From Acanthornis magna (taxonomy: Eukaryota > Chordata > Aves > Passeriformes > Acanthizidae), in NCBI GenBank assembly GCA_036785705.1, contig JAWUZG010000036.1:9853501-9917500 (forward strand): 64,000 nucleotides of DNA, given 5' to 3'. Position 1 is the stretch's first letter. Each line of letters opens with the position of its first letter. Below are positions 23,401 to 36,818 of the stretch, piece after piece. A program made the translations under genes and the position numbers. The notes under the pieces are model-generated. The model saw only the letters and a list, made by a program, of their open reading frames with translations, had not been told where the DNA came from and did no database searches.

Positions 23401-24980
23401 TGAGTGATGTTGCTGTACATTGAAATCTCAAAGCTACATCACTTGGGCAAGTTTTGATTCTTTCTCTGTGCCCTCCTTGTTTGCAGCCATTGACTAAGAT
23501 CCTTCAGCAGGAATAAGGATTCAACATACTTTCTGTAATGCATCAGCTGAAATCTGCTTCCTAGGACAAGGAGAAGTACCACCAAAATTTTAGTAATTTT
23601 CTATTTTCTTTACCAATGGTTAACCCACAGATGTATTTTGTTCCTTTTTAGCCCACAAAGAAATCTTTCATACACTCCCATTCTTCTAATTTCTCTGTGT
23701 TGCCTCATATCAATCATACCTAATTTCCCAGCATATAGAGAATAGATGCTCATCCTAAAAAAATAAAACTTTACCTATACTACATATTTCATTAATGACA
23801 CTGTCTAACGATGTTAAATAATTTTGCAAAGAGTTATATTCTGACAATGGTCAAAAAAGTACTTTTGATCATGTATGACTAAGCACAAATTATCCTTTAT
23901 GCAATGGAAAAAACACAGGCAGACCCTCACCTACCTGTAGCTGGCAGATAGCCAAAGTAGATCATTCTTGGGAAGAATTAAACAAGGCTTCATTTTAATT
24001 AGTTGTTCAGGGATTCATACAGCTGTGATGTACATGTTTTTCTGCATCTAAGCTTATTAGTCGAATCCAAAAACCTTTCTTTTTCCTTCCTTGCCCTTCT
24101 GTAGCAGTTTATATTTATATTTATGGCAATAATCAGGATATAGAGTGTTTTATATGCATTCTGAAATCATGAAATGAAGATTTAATCAGGTAAATGAAGA
24201 TATGATTAAATGTCATTGCTGCTGTAGTTCATGTTAAAAAATGCACAACCAGTCTAAGGGCAGAGAGGCTCAGTGAATTAATACATTAGTCTATTAGTCT
24301 TCCTGCACCAGACTAGGACTCCAGATTGGGTTCTGGTGAGCAATGAACCTCTATAGGGCTGACATTTGCTCCTGGAAAGGAGCAGAAAACAGTTCATTAA
24401 CCTTCACTTTGGTATAAAATCAGCTACTGAATTCAGGAGCTACTGGCCAGCTGAATCCAGCAGGAGAACTGTGTGGACAGGTCAGTCATTTCACTGCTAA
24501 TACAGTTTCAATGAGCAGTACTGTTAATGTGGTTGGTACTTCACAGGAGAAAAAAAACCAAAAAACAACTTTCACCCTAGTTCAAATAACTTTGAATAAA
24601 AAGACAACACTATCACCACCCCACGACCACTACCCCTGCCCCATTTACAGTATTTTTGTATAAACTAACAGAAATTTCAGGTTTCGGTGTTCAGATTTCC
24701 AAGCGGTGTTAGATCTTTCCAGAATAATCTTTCCTAATTTCACTATCCTGGACAAAAGCCATGTAAGACATAAAGAGAGTTATCTAAGAGAAAAGGTAAA
24801 ACTGCCTTGGTCTCCAATTAGTGTAGTTCCTATGGACTAAGCCTCCAGTCTTGATCCCAGCACTGATGTGGGGGAACCTTACACTAGATTTCTTTGGATT
24901 TTTCACAGGAAAGAGCCTAAGAAATCTTTGGCCACTGCTGCTTTATCTGAAAACCTGACAAATTCACAGCTCTTGCCGAA
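17461..24980. other. Noncoding AT-rich DNA, no gene seen
   Basis: No frame in this stretch exceeds about 106 codons or shows a known motif. The frame at 20920-21240 (plus) is overlapped by an antisense frame and is not supported. A-tracts interrupted by C occur at 22471-22489 and 24550-24568. The text around 24266-24337 has a faint tRNA-like box order that I did not accept. Confidence 0.5.
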
Positions 24981-24983
24981 AAG

Positions 24984-25011
24984 GTCTTGCCAAGAGACGC
25001 TTGGCAAGGAC
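24984..25011. repeat. Small hairpin
   Basis: gtcttgccaag (24984-24994) pairs with cttggcaaggac (25000-25011) across a five-base loop, with a one-base bulge. It is an isolated structure without other RNA-gene signals. Confidence 0.5.
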
Positions 25012-28000
25012 TGGGAAGTGAAGTGGGAACGTGCTATAAAGAGCTTCCACCCACATTTCATGCTCACCCTGCACAGACTCATGGGGACAGCAGCTTCCAC
25101 ACGCAAAGAACAGAAGAATATTTTAGGTCCCAGCTGAAAAGCTTGCCTGGTTTTTAGGATTTCTAGGGATGCTGAAGAAATTTTTGCTCACCCCTTAAAA
25201 GGTGATATGAAAAATCAAATCTGCATGAAGCATACCTAACATTTCAGAAGTAACAAAAGAATTGCAGTCGTTAAAAAAAAAAAAAAAAAGGCAACATCAT
25301 AGACATGCCCTGGCTTAAGGGGGATTTAAAGCTGGGATTTCTTCAGGACTAAGCTTCTCTTTTGACTTCTTTCAAGCATTTCAAATTAACATAAAACACA
25401 TAAATGTTCTCTTTCAGGGGCTTACTGCAGAGCTTTTACAGCTGTATAGAAATGAGAGGCTACTTTAGATGTGTTGCAGGTTTCTTCAGTTGTTATACCA
25501 AGTGCTCTCTTTATGGCATGCTCAGAAAGTGTTTTGCCCAGAACACACTGAAGGATTCAGTGGAGATGAGCACACCTCTTCATTATTTGGAATTACTTAT
25601 TTTTTCATTTGTTCATTATTTGGAGCTGAAGAGCTCTTGCTTGAAAATTGAGGAACTGCTAGGCAGATCCAACTTTTCACCTTAGGGTACTGACTGCTGG
25701 CTCACATCCATTTCTTAACCATAAAGTATTGCTTTGTTCCATTTCTGGAAATGCAACAAGATACGTCAAGGCTTCCTTTTGAAATGGAAAATTTGTGACG
25801 GATTTCTCATACATCCAAACTGTCAAGAACAACTTGTTTGTCCCAGAAACTCCTGTACTATGTGGAAGCCATATTAAATTTCTGATAAGTATGTTTGGTG
25901 CATTCCAAATGTCACTATTCTGGTTGCAAAACAGATACCACATGATAAATGGGCAGATATGCAGACAGACATAGATGGATTCATGTATTTTAGGTACAAA
26001 AGGAGACTAATGTAATGTTCTAAAATGAAATTGCATGTAAAGGGGTCAGAGTCATTAGCTTTTGCTTATAATTTTGACTGATCACTGAGGTCATTGTACC
26101 AGCTTTCAAAGAATACAGCCTTATAGATAAAAGAAATTTATTGCCAAGCCACCCTTTTTATACACCTGAGAGAGAAAATTATAAACTTTGGAAGATATAA
26201 TGAAGTTTCTTTTTACAGATTTTCTTGTGAACTGGTGTCATTGGCTTTAGATATATAGGCAAAATATTGCTCACTTATCCAAAACACATCAGGCTAAATC
26301 CTTTGGTTTATACACACTGCTCAAGTTATAATACACCTTTTCTCAGAAGTAGTTCTATTGTTTGAAGAACCTGAAATAAAGGTGGGAGCTCATCTTACTA
26401 TTCTGCAAACTCACTCTGTTTCTGAGTGAGGGTTACAAAGGATAGATTGTACAAGAGAGCTAAAATGCCAAAGTTGTATTTTCTGTTATATTCTCAAAGA
26501 TTTAGGAACTATCATTGAAACAACTAGAATGTGAACATGAATTGTGTGAATGATGCAAGCAAATTCATCTTTCTGTTCACAGCAGTTTTGTACAGGATTC
26601 TAGGTCTAATATTAATATGAAGACATTCAGAGAACTGCAATGTAGTATTTGACATCTTGTGTCTAAAAAGAGCTAGTCCTTAATTCATCAGGATTAATTT
26701 TCTAAAACCAATATATACTAGGTCTATATAAAAACTTCTACTGGTTTAATGGAAGATTATTTTATTTTGAAAGAATTTCTTACATTGACATACTGGCTTA
26801 AACTTGATATCTCCTAGTTTTTACCATATCCTTAAGTTTAGGTTTCTGATTTTGCTAGCAGATCACTATTAGAGGGCTGAATTGCTACAGCCCCAGATGA
26901 TCTTCACCATTTAATGATTCTGTAACACAGAAGAAAGGAACATGGATTTGCATCTCAGTACCATAGTTTGTCTATATGATGTATTTCTGCAAACCCAATG
27001 TCATCTACTGCTCTCAATTCCTACCAAGCAAATACAAGAAGAGAATGAAGCAGGAAGTTGTAAAGTACTAACATCTTCCACTTGAGTTCAGCAAGGCTTC
27101 TTTATGAAAATCTGAAGAAGACTTCATTCCGTTTCCATATACAGGTACACTCATTGGACAGTTAATCAGTTTAAAACTCTTACTTTGCGTTGTCACTGAC
27201 AGGTGTGGCTGGTTGGTGAAATTTTAATTCTCTGTTCCAGTTCATGGATGCACAGGCAGCTGGTTGGGTCCCACATGGCTATCACCAGTCACAAAGTTTT
27301 GATGATCCAGATATCAGCAATTCAGAGAGAAATTGGCTCACCTGCCACCGTGTTGAGTGAGGGCAGACATCTGGGGAAGCCACCCCAAGGGAAACCATCT
27401 TTGTGGCCCTCACATAGTATAAAGAAAATATTTAAGTTATTTTCATGCCCATAGATACGTGTCTATCAGAAGAAAACAACTCAATTAATCAAAGTATGCA
27501 GTTTGACAGAATAAAACCTAATATTTTTTCATCTTAGTGAATATTCAGATAGGTTTAAAATAACACCACTGGTTTCAGTTCACATTTTTCATTTGCAGTT
27601 TGTGTGCAGCCTTGATCAAGTCAGTTTGAATGTTTGAATTGTTTATTTACTTCTTTTTTTTAATGTTTTGTTTAGTTTCCATATTAAAATTTCACATGCA
27701 AACACACTTTTACCTCCAGGATAAAAATCTCTTCAGGGTCCAGCAGATCCCAAAGCTTTTCCTTTACTCTGAGACTGCTTTGGATATTAGACTAGGAAAT
27801 GGGTGCAGAAGTGCTGATAACAATCTTGATTTAGTGTCTTTAGCAGTATTCCCAGTCAACTATATTATGGCCTGTGAATAGTCTTAGTAATTGGAGGGGG
27901 ATGTGGGTGCATTGCTTGTAATAAAACAGTACAGACATACTTCAATTTAAGCAACTTAGTAGCCTTTATTGTTTTGTTTTCCTGGACTGTGTAAATCTAA

Positions 28001-31000
28001 TCTCAATACCCAAGGTTTAGGCTTTACCACGAAAGAAATCTGAAATACAGCATCAGTTGACACAGGAATCAAAACTCTTCAGGACTCACAAAGAAGAGTT
28101 TGTAATTGCTGCCTGCTGCTAATCCTATCAGCTCATATTAGTGAAACACGCTATAGTGCTGCAGGGAAGTTGTCAGGATCTGGTTGCAGGACTCAGCCTT
28201 TAGGAGAGGATTCAGGCTAAGCTTAGGCTGTACATCGCCACCCATGAGTCAAAGTACACCTATTCTACTGAGTGACAGACCTCTGAGGGGGAACAATGCT
28301 CATGAAAAAGAACATGCCTCCTTCACTGCAGTGCTATTGTTACTTTGGTTTAACTTCTTAACCTCCTCCCTATTAAAGTTTCATTCAGTCATAAAAAAGA
28401 TACCTGTAGTTCTTTTTAAAATCTCTATTCTCAAAAAATGCATGAAATACTACTTCATTCCAGGTGATATGTTTTAAAAAGAATGCATTCTTTTCCTTTG
28501 CTTTTATTCTTTCTGTCTTTGCTATATTAAGTCCTTTTTTAAAACTTTTATTTAGGCTTGTTCTGAAAGAAAATGACTGATGGAAATAAATTAATCTTCT
28601 AACTTAATCACACAAAAAATATGTTAATTAGATTTTGCTAACATCTCCAGCAGTTATAAATCATATCAGTTTGCATATATAACAAAGAAGAATGCTTAAT
28701 CTTTCAGTTACTTTGTGATTTGCAAATTTTCTTTATTACCTCTTCTGCGGGGACCTAATAATGAAAATGTTTGTTCATCTGTGTGCTAAACCAGACATGG
28801 TCTTAACTTGAAGCATGAAAGTATTGTCTTAAATAGAATTAATCCATTAAAAAAACTCAAATATTTGCTATCAGGGCATACGTGAAAAGTTCACAAGTTT
28901 GCTAACCGGCATGGTTGTCTGCTTGTAGGCATAGTCCTGGGGGGAATAAAATCTCATCTGAGCTAAGTTCTGTTGTGCAAAGCCACAATTTTATTTCTGT
29001 GGTTCATGTCTTAAGAAATATTCCTATATACATTAAAAATGTAATTTTGTTTATTCAAACTCTGTAGTCCTTACAACATGAAATGGATGAGATTCCTTTC
29101 TATTTTCTAATCCTTGCCACTTTTCACACTGCCATGAGAAGATACTAAACGATTTTAAGTCCAGGACAAAATATTTGGGTCAATGTAAATACGTGAGATT
29201 AACATTTCACTCCTTTTTACTTCTTTCTTTCTCTGACTATGTTCCATAAAGTCAAATTGTTACTGTGATGCATCAAAGAAATGGTTTGGTCCTGCAATGA
29301 GCTGCTGTCTGAACTTGGGTTGAGGGATTCTGTGATTTTAGCACAGCCTACATGGGCGGCACATGAGGAGTCCTCAGAGGGCTTGCACATGCAGGATTTT
29401 GGAAGGAGATTATAAACCACATCCCGAACTCATTAATTTGTTTTTTATTGTCAAAGAAAAATGTCTTTTTTCTTTTTCTTTTCCTTTCCTTTTTTCTTTT
29501 TCTTGTAAACTGTGTAATCCCACTTCAAATGATACGAAACCAGTTGCAGGGCTTCGCAGGAATAAGTAGCTCATTTGGAAAATAAACAATTATACATTTT
29601 TTGGATATAAGATTGTCTTTTTAAATATAAAACTACTCCACTAGAGAAGTTTTATTTCCTAATTTATAACCATTTTTCTCTTCAATGAAAGCGATGGAGT
29701 TTTTGTTATATGTTTCCATTAACACTGAGACTGAGGTTTGGCATTTTTAATTTAATTGCATAAACATGAAAATTGTATTTGTGAACACTAGCGAGAGCCA
29801 GGGTGAGTGCTGGCAAAGATTAACCAAGCTTCTTAAAACACTTCTACAGTACCTTGGCCATGACCTATAACACCCAAGTAAATGCAGAGCTGCATCTATT
29901 TAGAGTTGAAACCGGAGATAGTGACAAATTACATGATGCGTTTTGCAACAAGCCTTACTTATAGCCTATTTAAAAACTGGAATTTAGATTTTTTAAAGCC
30001 TTAACTACAGTAATTTCCTGGTCTTCCTTTTCAGACTGGTGCAAAATGCTCCATGCAGTGTAAATTTGAATGAATTTACTTTTACTGCTGTTGAAAGACA
30101 CCTGACTGTAATATAAAAGGGATCTAGAAAATACTACTTTTTTTCCAAAATGCTTTTCAGGCCACAGATAGTAAAAAAAAAAAATTTAAAAAAAATCAAA
30201 ATTGCAAAAGGTTATGTGTGCGTTTAAATTTGGGTATGCAAACAGCACCACTGCAAACAATGGCCTTAATCACATTCTTGAAAGTAAGCATGTGCAGAAA
30301 TCTTTACAGGGTCATGACCCAGTTCTCTATTGCTCCAGTTCACAGGAGGCCAACCTCCTTGACCTTGCAAGCCAAAATCCTCTTGTCATTGAGAGTTGTA
30401 AGATGCATAGCTCACCCCTCCGAGAGCTGATGTGTACATGGCCCCACCAAGCCCCTTTGATGGCTGTTAGTGTGGGCTGAGCAAACTCTGGGTGTCTGTG
30501 AGTGAAAATGGTCTCCTACTAATCGGCACATCAGTGCAGTGTGAACACTGTCATGTTCAAGGCAGTAAGTCTCAAACAGTGCGTTCTTTGCCATCTCAAA
30601 TCATACTCACATTAATCCAATATTCATAATAACACCTACATGCTAGTCAGTCTTGAAAGCAGTCAGGAGTTCAGTTAATTGTCTGGTCTAGATGAAATTA
30701 AGCAGCTGATTAACCTGAGACTCCACAAAGTGCCTCTGGCCCATATTTGGGATGGATCACCCAAATATATATTACAATATCACCCAAATAATTCTGTTTG
30801 CCTTTGTTAGACGGGAACAAGGGATTTTTAGCTAGAAAAAGAATCAGACCTTTGTGACTTAAATAGTCCTGCTAAAGGCAAGTAGACTATCCATTTCCCT
30901 AAAATAACTATTATTTATTTACTTTCTGTACTAGGCACTTAACTATTTCATTTGATGGAAGTTAATATACTTCTAGAAAAAGGGTTTCAATTCATTCAGA

Positions 31001-31740
31001 TCACATGGCTGTTTTGACATTAAAAAGTTATTTCTTACTGTTGTACTCGAAGGACTCCAGTGACAAGGAAGAGACCAGGACAGCCCTCCCACACCTTTTT
31101 GATAACATGACTTCTATGCTTGAAAATAAAACATGTTTTACTTGTATTTGGCATATGGGAATGTGCTGGAATAACACCTTTACACTGTGAGTATTTTTGC
31201 TCATCAAGAAACTAAATCTAAATGCCAAACTAGAACAGGTATACATGTGCAAACTCTCCTACTGTACTGATGTAAAAAGTATTACACTTTGCCATAGCAG
31301 AAAATCAAATAAAGGTTGGTATTTCAGTTGTTTTTCTTGATTAGACATCGATAAAGAAATAAATTAGTAGTAATAAACAGAATCACAGACACACACACAC
31401 AATGTTATAATTATATTCGTGTAAACATTCACATTTTACATAAGTATTGGAAATAGAGACAATATCTGAGCATAGGTGCCGTACAGATGTGTTTTCAACT
31501 AGAAATGCAGAAGTCAGCTCTGTTTTCCATACTCCTTAGAACATCAACAAATGATATCAGCAGAGTCCAATACTGAGGCAGACACACGAGTTGTCCCTTT
31601 CATGTCTCCCATGTAGAGTTTACATTTCTGTCATATACTTTTCATTTTAACAGAATAAAGTATAAAAGAAAAATGGATGAAAGAACAGACTGCACTGTCA
31701 ATTACCAGGGAAAAATATCTTCAGAAATATGTAATATGTA
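25012..31740. other. Noncoding AT-rich DNA, no gene seen
   Basis: Contains a poly-A run of 17 at 25273-25289, a pyrimidine tract at 29464-29504, a 9-bp palindromic hairpin at 30743-30768 and a short CA microsatellite near 31385-31401. Sequence around 28610-28760 has the look of a conserved noncoding element (TTAATTAG, TTTGCATA words), but conservation cannot be judged from one sequence. No gene was recognised. Confidence 0.5.
29464..29504 (+). repeat. Pyrimidine (T/C) low-complexity tract
   Basis: Irregular T-runs separated by single or double C. It is simple sequence, and no exon follows that would make it a splice acceptor. Confidence 0.7.
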
Positions 31741-31859
31741 ATACAGACCCAGATTCTACTGGTTTATATTGACGTAGATCCAGAGAAAGGAAAAATAGTA
31801 GTATTACTTGGGATTTGCTTATGCAGCTTAGAACTGAATCTGGATCATAAAATTTAACA
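31741..31859 (+). repeat. Degenerate ancient amniote repeat with inverted-block structure (copy B)
   Basis: The left part, cccagattctactgg and gacgtagatccagag, and the right part, tgggatttgcttatgc and gaactgaatctggatc, resemble the two mirrored halves of a repeat I remember from archosaur and turtle DNA. In that repeat the halves read roughly 'cagattctgctctcag ... gtaaatccagag' and the reverse complement of this. The same word set, in one half, appears in copy A near 1509-1583. The copy is strongly decayed. The formal family name is not known to me, so this is a pattern-memory call. Confidence 0.45.
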
Positions 31860-32640
31860 ATCTACATTTTGCATCAGATGGCATTGTATATAGTCAGGTA
31901 CTTCATGGTGTATAAATAGCATATATATTGTGAAAGGTGGTGCAAATATGGCATTTCATGTTTTTACTTCTCACATTATTACCATATCCGTTTTAATATT
32001 AAAACTACTTAGACAGTCAGCTTTAAGTATGCACCTTTTTTAGAGGCCTTTTTTTAATTTACTTTTGTGGTGGAGCTTATTCAAGATACAATGAAATAGC
32101 TGATAAAGGCTGTGCTGGAGGACAGACCAGTAGGGAAGGATAAAGATCTCACTGTTATGAATAAAGTCTGCAGTCTTTCAATCCAGACAGTATGCAGTTT
32201 TTCAGAATCAAGAGAGAAAAGCAAAAGGTCTCTGACAGCCAGGCTGCGCTGACTCACTGTGCCTCAGCCATCAATTATACACTGAAGAATACAGAACTCC
32301 TTTCAGACCACAGTGCCCTGTAGCTTCACCTGGAGCAGTCGCTGAGAGCAGGGACTTTTGGTTTTCTCACTGCTACCTGCTCATTGGCAGGTTGTATTCA
32401 AGGCTCTGTGTTTAATCTATAGATCCCTCCACAGAGGTGGTCAGAGGAGCCTCTCAGAGGTGCTCCCTGCAGCCCCCTGGGAGCTTTCCACTGCCCAAGT
32501 TGTTGCCTGCCTCACCTCCTGTTCTCCCCACAGCTACTGATGCCGAGTGCAAAGTGAAGAGGAGGAAGAAAATGAGCTCAAGGAAAAAAGAAAGGAACTG
32601 AGAACAGGGTAGGAATCAAAGGAATTGTGAAGAGAGGATG

Positions 32641-32740
32641 GAAATATTATTATTACTGTTAGTATTAATAATAATATATAAGTCAGTATTACAATTATTA
32701 TATTAATATAATGAATAATAACAACAGTAACAATAGGATG
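32641..32740. repeat. Degenerate (ATT)n/(AAT)n low-complexity tract
   Basis: Runs of ATT and AAT units on both strands, interrupted by GTT and ACA. The antisense translation is an Ile/Val/Leu-rich string produced by the repeat and not a membrane protein. Confidence 0.7.
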
Positions 32741-33137
32741 AATCTCCAACAAATGTCATCTGTCCTTTTAGCATTACTTCAAAAACTATGCTGCTGGGTA
32801 CTTAAATGAGCAATAGACAGTGTTTGCTTACACCTGCATTATTATGCTTTTGAAATATTTAAAGCTATTCTAAAAAAAAATTAATATTAATTAGCTGCCC
32901 AGTAGCCTTCGTAATTGATATTGAAAGTCATCATTGTGATAGTTAGCTATTCTCTTGATATTTTTTTAATATATCAAGTGAAAGCCATAATGCTCCTTTT
33001 GTGTTGACCCTGGACTCTAGTGAACATGGAAGCATCTGAATTTATAAATTCTTATACAAAATTCACATCTGAAGCTCATGGATCTTTTCCCTCAAGGTCT
33101 GTGTAAAAACCCATATAATTTAACCCTATGACAAAAC

Positions 33138-33163
33138 ATTTAACATGACAATTTAACATGACA
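33138..33163 (+). repeat. 13-bp exact tandem duplication
   Basis: atttaacatgaca occurs twice with no spacer. This is typical slippage or a small duplication. Confidence 0.8.
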
Positions 33164-36100
33164 AAATATCCTAACCATGTTCCTTATTTAAACAGCTGCA
33201 TTGGTGATGGCAGGCAGTTAAACATGTAAATAGTTTCAGTCTCTTCTTTCTTAATTTTACACTATATTCCCTAGATTGTTGAAACTTAATTTACATGAAA
33301 TAAAGTATCACATATATGTACATATTAGTTCTATATACTCTGGCCTAAATACAAGCTGACAAGCACCTGGTATGGATATGCCACCATCACCTCAGACTCT
33401 CAGTGTTCAGATAAAAATAGTAAAGTTGCAGTACAAATCACTCCGATTTCAGATATTTTTATACGTGTTTAGATAGTTAATGACTATCTATTGTGACTTT
33501 CTATGTCAGAATTAGCTGTAGTAACATTCCATGCATTTATTTGTGTTAAACGTTAATCATACAAACATCAGAATATCAAAAAGACAAACACAACCTGTAT
33601 AACAAGCTCTACAAATTTTTGTCGTCAAGCTTAAATTAGGAAGCACTCAGGTCTGTTTAACTCAGAGATTGGAATATTTTTTAATCCCAGTAGTCTTAGG
33701 CAAAAACTTGTGCACGTGATTCAGAAGACAGAGGGAAGTATAAACCTAAAATAAAATACTGCTAAACAGACAACAGCAGCGTAGCTTTTCCTTTTTTTCC
33801 ATTAATCTGGTTTTTGGGGTCTGCATTGAAGTTTTAATTCTTCAGGATGGTGACAGTGGCAAATGTAGGCAAACCTGACTAGGCTTAGTGTCCACAGCTT
33901 CTTTTACCCAGGCAGATGGCTCATTTTTACAATGTTAAAGTAGCAATTGAGACAGACGAAAACTCATTCCTCAGACATCAGTGTTTTTTTGTGGTGAAAA
34001 TATGCCCATGCAATAAGTACACTGCTGCACAGAGGTTTGCGTTTCCAGTGCTTCCAACTCATAACTTTATTTCTTGTCATAAAGTAATCAGTTTTCTTTA
34101 AAAAGCTCCCAAAATAAGTACAGAGCATCATGACCTGCTCTGTCATTTGCTGCTGGGAATAAAAATAGGAGAATGGAATACGGTGCCCTTCAGAAGCTCA
34201 GAAGTAAAAAGGTAAACACACAAAAAAAAATCTTCAAAAAAGACAAAGAATAAGAAAATAAAATCAAACCAAATGAGTAGTGTTTTTTAAGATATTTTCA
34301 TGATCAAGAGACTCACGATTGCTCTCAGAAGAGCTAGCAGAGCAAGTCACACTTTTCTCAGTAAAGATTATTCACTAATAGGAAATACTGCTATAAAGGA
34401 ATACTTAATAAAAATAATTACGTGCTTAAACTATTGTATCACATCGTTAAAATTAAAAGTACCCTACTTAGAACTTCTGGGATGACTTTCTTGTTATAAT
34501 TTTCCAACAGCTCCATTTTTTAGTAACACACAGTTTTGACAGGACAGTCAAGTGACAGAAATTATTCTGAAATTTGGGTGATGCTTCTAAACAGTGGAAG
34601 AGAGGAAATAAAGGAAAATAATTTAAAAAATACCAAATATTAAATTCTTTGAAAAACTATTTCCTTCTTCAAAAAGGCATTTTTAGTGCAAATCTACCAA
34701 CACTACTTAAAACAGAGAGTGCCGAAACTTAAAAAAGTAATGAAATAAAAGATTTCATTTTGAAGCAACAAAACAGTCTTTTTAACCTGGGGCTTTGTTT
34801 TATTGTGCTTTTTATTTTTCTTCCATTTAATACTAATTTGGCCTGAACTGAAAATATTTTGGCTATCCTGATTAGTCAGGCAGTTTGAGAAAACAGTTAT
34901 TAATTTAATTAGCATTTTGTATGGGCTATAATCTTCTTGATGAAAATATAGAACACTTGGTGCCTGTCTTTGCTGTGTATTGAGCATGGGCTGATATTAC
35001 CAAAGGTGAAGGCATTGGGTCTGGACCCTGGAGAGGGACTGCTGCTGCAGCAGCGACATCTGACAGAGTCTCCATACCTGGCTGATCGGCAAGAAATATC
35101 ACCTTGGAGGTGGCACTAACATTTTATTGCAGGGAATGCTGCTTCTTGACCTGTTTGTTTGCTAGAGTAGCATCACAATTTTATGCCTCAAGTCCCTGGC
35201 TTGGGTAAGGACTGAGCTTGTACTCGTCCGTGCTGTCTTTGTGGGTATAGCCATTGTCTCTTCAATGCATGTTTATAGATACATTTTTATAGCTCACTTT
35301 GGAATATTGGCCATATTTACCTTGTATTCACCTTGCATATTTACCTTGTGTCTTTTTTGGAGGAAGTTATTTAATTGTATTCTTTGTCCTGAGGTTAAAT
35401 TCTAGTTGCACATAACTAGCAGGAGATCACTCAGAGAGAGCAGAACAGTTTATATTACACATGAGTGAGCGGGGTCTGTGCTCACCTCAGCCTCTTGATT
35501 TACGTGAAAGCTCAAAAACATCCTGCAAACTCTTCCATTCCTGGCTTGGTTTTAACCAATATCAGTTAGAGATTCTTCTCTTTTCTGCTCTTAAACAAGC
35601 CCAGAACAAGGTTTAAAAAGTTGTTCATATTCTCCTGCTACTAGAATCTATACAAATATTTGAACTATATCAGCACTGTGTACAGCTGCGTTAGACAGCT
35701 CCAAACACCTGTGACACGCAGGAGCATGGAGGTGTCACCATGCTGCTCTGTTGTACTAACAGCTGACACCATCAGTGAGACAGAAAATTAACATTGTTGC
35801 AGACAATAATAATGTCAGTGCAAAAAGTTGCATTAATCCAACAAATGCTGTTTTCAGTAGCAGAGTGTGTGATGTGCATTGCTTGCAATTTTGCCACCGT
35901 GTGTACTGCACTACCTTACACATCCATTACCTCTGCTTGCCACACCTGGATGGGCTGAGAGGAGCTAGGGCTTGTTCCTGTGCCTGGGGCTGCATCACCA
36001 CAAATGTATCTTCTCTAAGGAAAGAAGACATATCCAGTAAATAACACTTATCTCATTACCTCTACGTTTGTTGACCTCTGCCTTTCATCAGAAAAGGGAA

Positions 36101-36279
36101 ACAAGAAGCCTCTTTCCTACAAAAGTTCTCTAATTAGAGTGCTTATTATTAATACCAAAGCACATTAAGGCTGAGAAACATTCATCATACATACATACAC
36201 AACTTCTGAAGAGAAAAGTAGGCCAATGGTCACTTTGCCAAAACTCTTCCAATTGAGCTGGAATCAAGCTTTTGGCTCC

Positions 36280-36500
36280 AGGCGAGGCTGCTGAAGTGCT
36301 GTAATTTGGTTTCAGTTTGGTGCCTGGTGCTGTGTCTCCTTGAGCTGGTGCTCTGCTGCTGTCTGGAGCGTCGGGGGTCAGACCTGGTCTGGGACACACA
36401 GACACAAGGATTCGCAGCAGCTGCCTCCTGGGACCCAGAGCTAAGAAATAAAGGCTGGTTTATGCTTCCAATTCCCGTTTGTATGTGTGTGAGATGGAAT
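36280..36500 (+). other. GC-rich block ending in a poly(A) signal; possible LTR remnant
   Basis: The GC-rich stretch (about 36280-36440) is followed by AATAAA at 36447-36452 and then a GT-rich stretch (ttgtatgtgtgtgag, about 36479-36493). That order of elements marks a cleavage and polyadenylation site. It could be the R/U5 part of a decayed retroviral LTR, the end of an unrecognised transcript, or chance. I cannot define TG...CA edges or a target duplication, so the LTR reading remains a suggestion. No coding exon upstream was recognised. Confidence 0.3.
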
Positions 36501-36760
36501 CTGTAAGGAATTTCAGAAAAGCATTTATCAAATAGGAACTTAAAATGAAATCTAAATATATCAATAATGAAGCTGAATGTCCACGTCAATAAAGACTGAA
36601 TATTTGTGGTTGGATATGCCAAACACATGAAAGAAAGTGGGAAAATTCACGTACAGTTTTCAGCAGTCCCAGGTGCTCAGCACTCAGCTTTGGCATTGAA
36701 AAAGGTGGTAAAATCACTAAGGTTTAATAATAAAATATTGTCATTGAACTTTTTTTCTGA

Positions 36761-36818
36761 TTTGTTTTGGTTTGGTTTTGGTTTCGGTTTTTTGTTTTGT
36801 TTTGTTTGTTTTGTTTTC
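36761..36818 (+). repeat. (TTTGG/TTTTG)n low-complexity tract
   Basis: Plus strand is almost only T and G, with TTTGG units first and TTTTG units after. It is ordinary simple sequence, but it has a mirrored partner tract at 37121-37166. Confidence 0.75.

Larger units (their letters stand above)
31860..36279. other. Noncoding DNA, no gene seen
   Basis: Holds a degenerate AT trinucleotide-type repeat at 32641-32740, a 13-bp x 2 direct repeat at 33138-33163 and an A-rich patch at 34215-34275. Short frames only, none recognisable. Confidence 0.5.

Noticed and set aside
24266..24337. Faint tRNA-like box A (aggctcagtg) and box B (gggttctggt) order, possible tRNA-derived SINE
   Set aside because: Box B does not fit GGTTCNANNCC well, no cloverleaf forms by eye, and no A-rich tail or target duplication was seen.
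26870..26920. cagatgatcttcacc and taatgattctgtaac, recalling a CR1 3' tail
   Set aside because: The upstream sequence lacks other CR1 blocks and the expected middle portion is missing; too weak to call.
30743..30768. 9-bp palindromic hairpin (atatttggg / cccaaatat)
   Set aside because: Short stem with an 8-nt loop in AT-rich DNA; within what chance would give in 64 kb.
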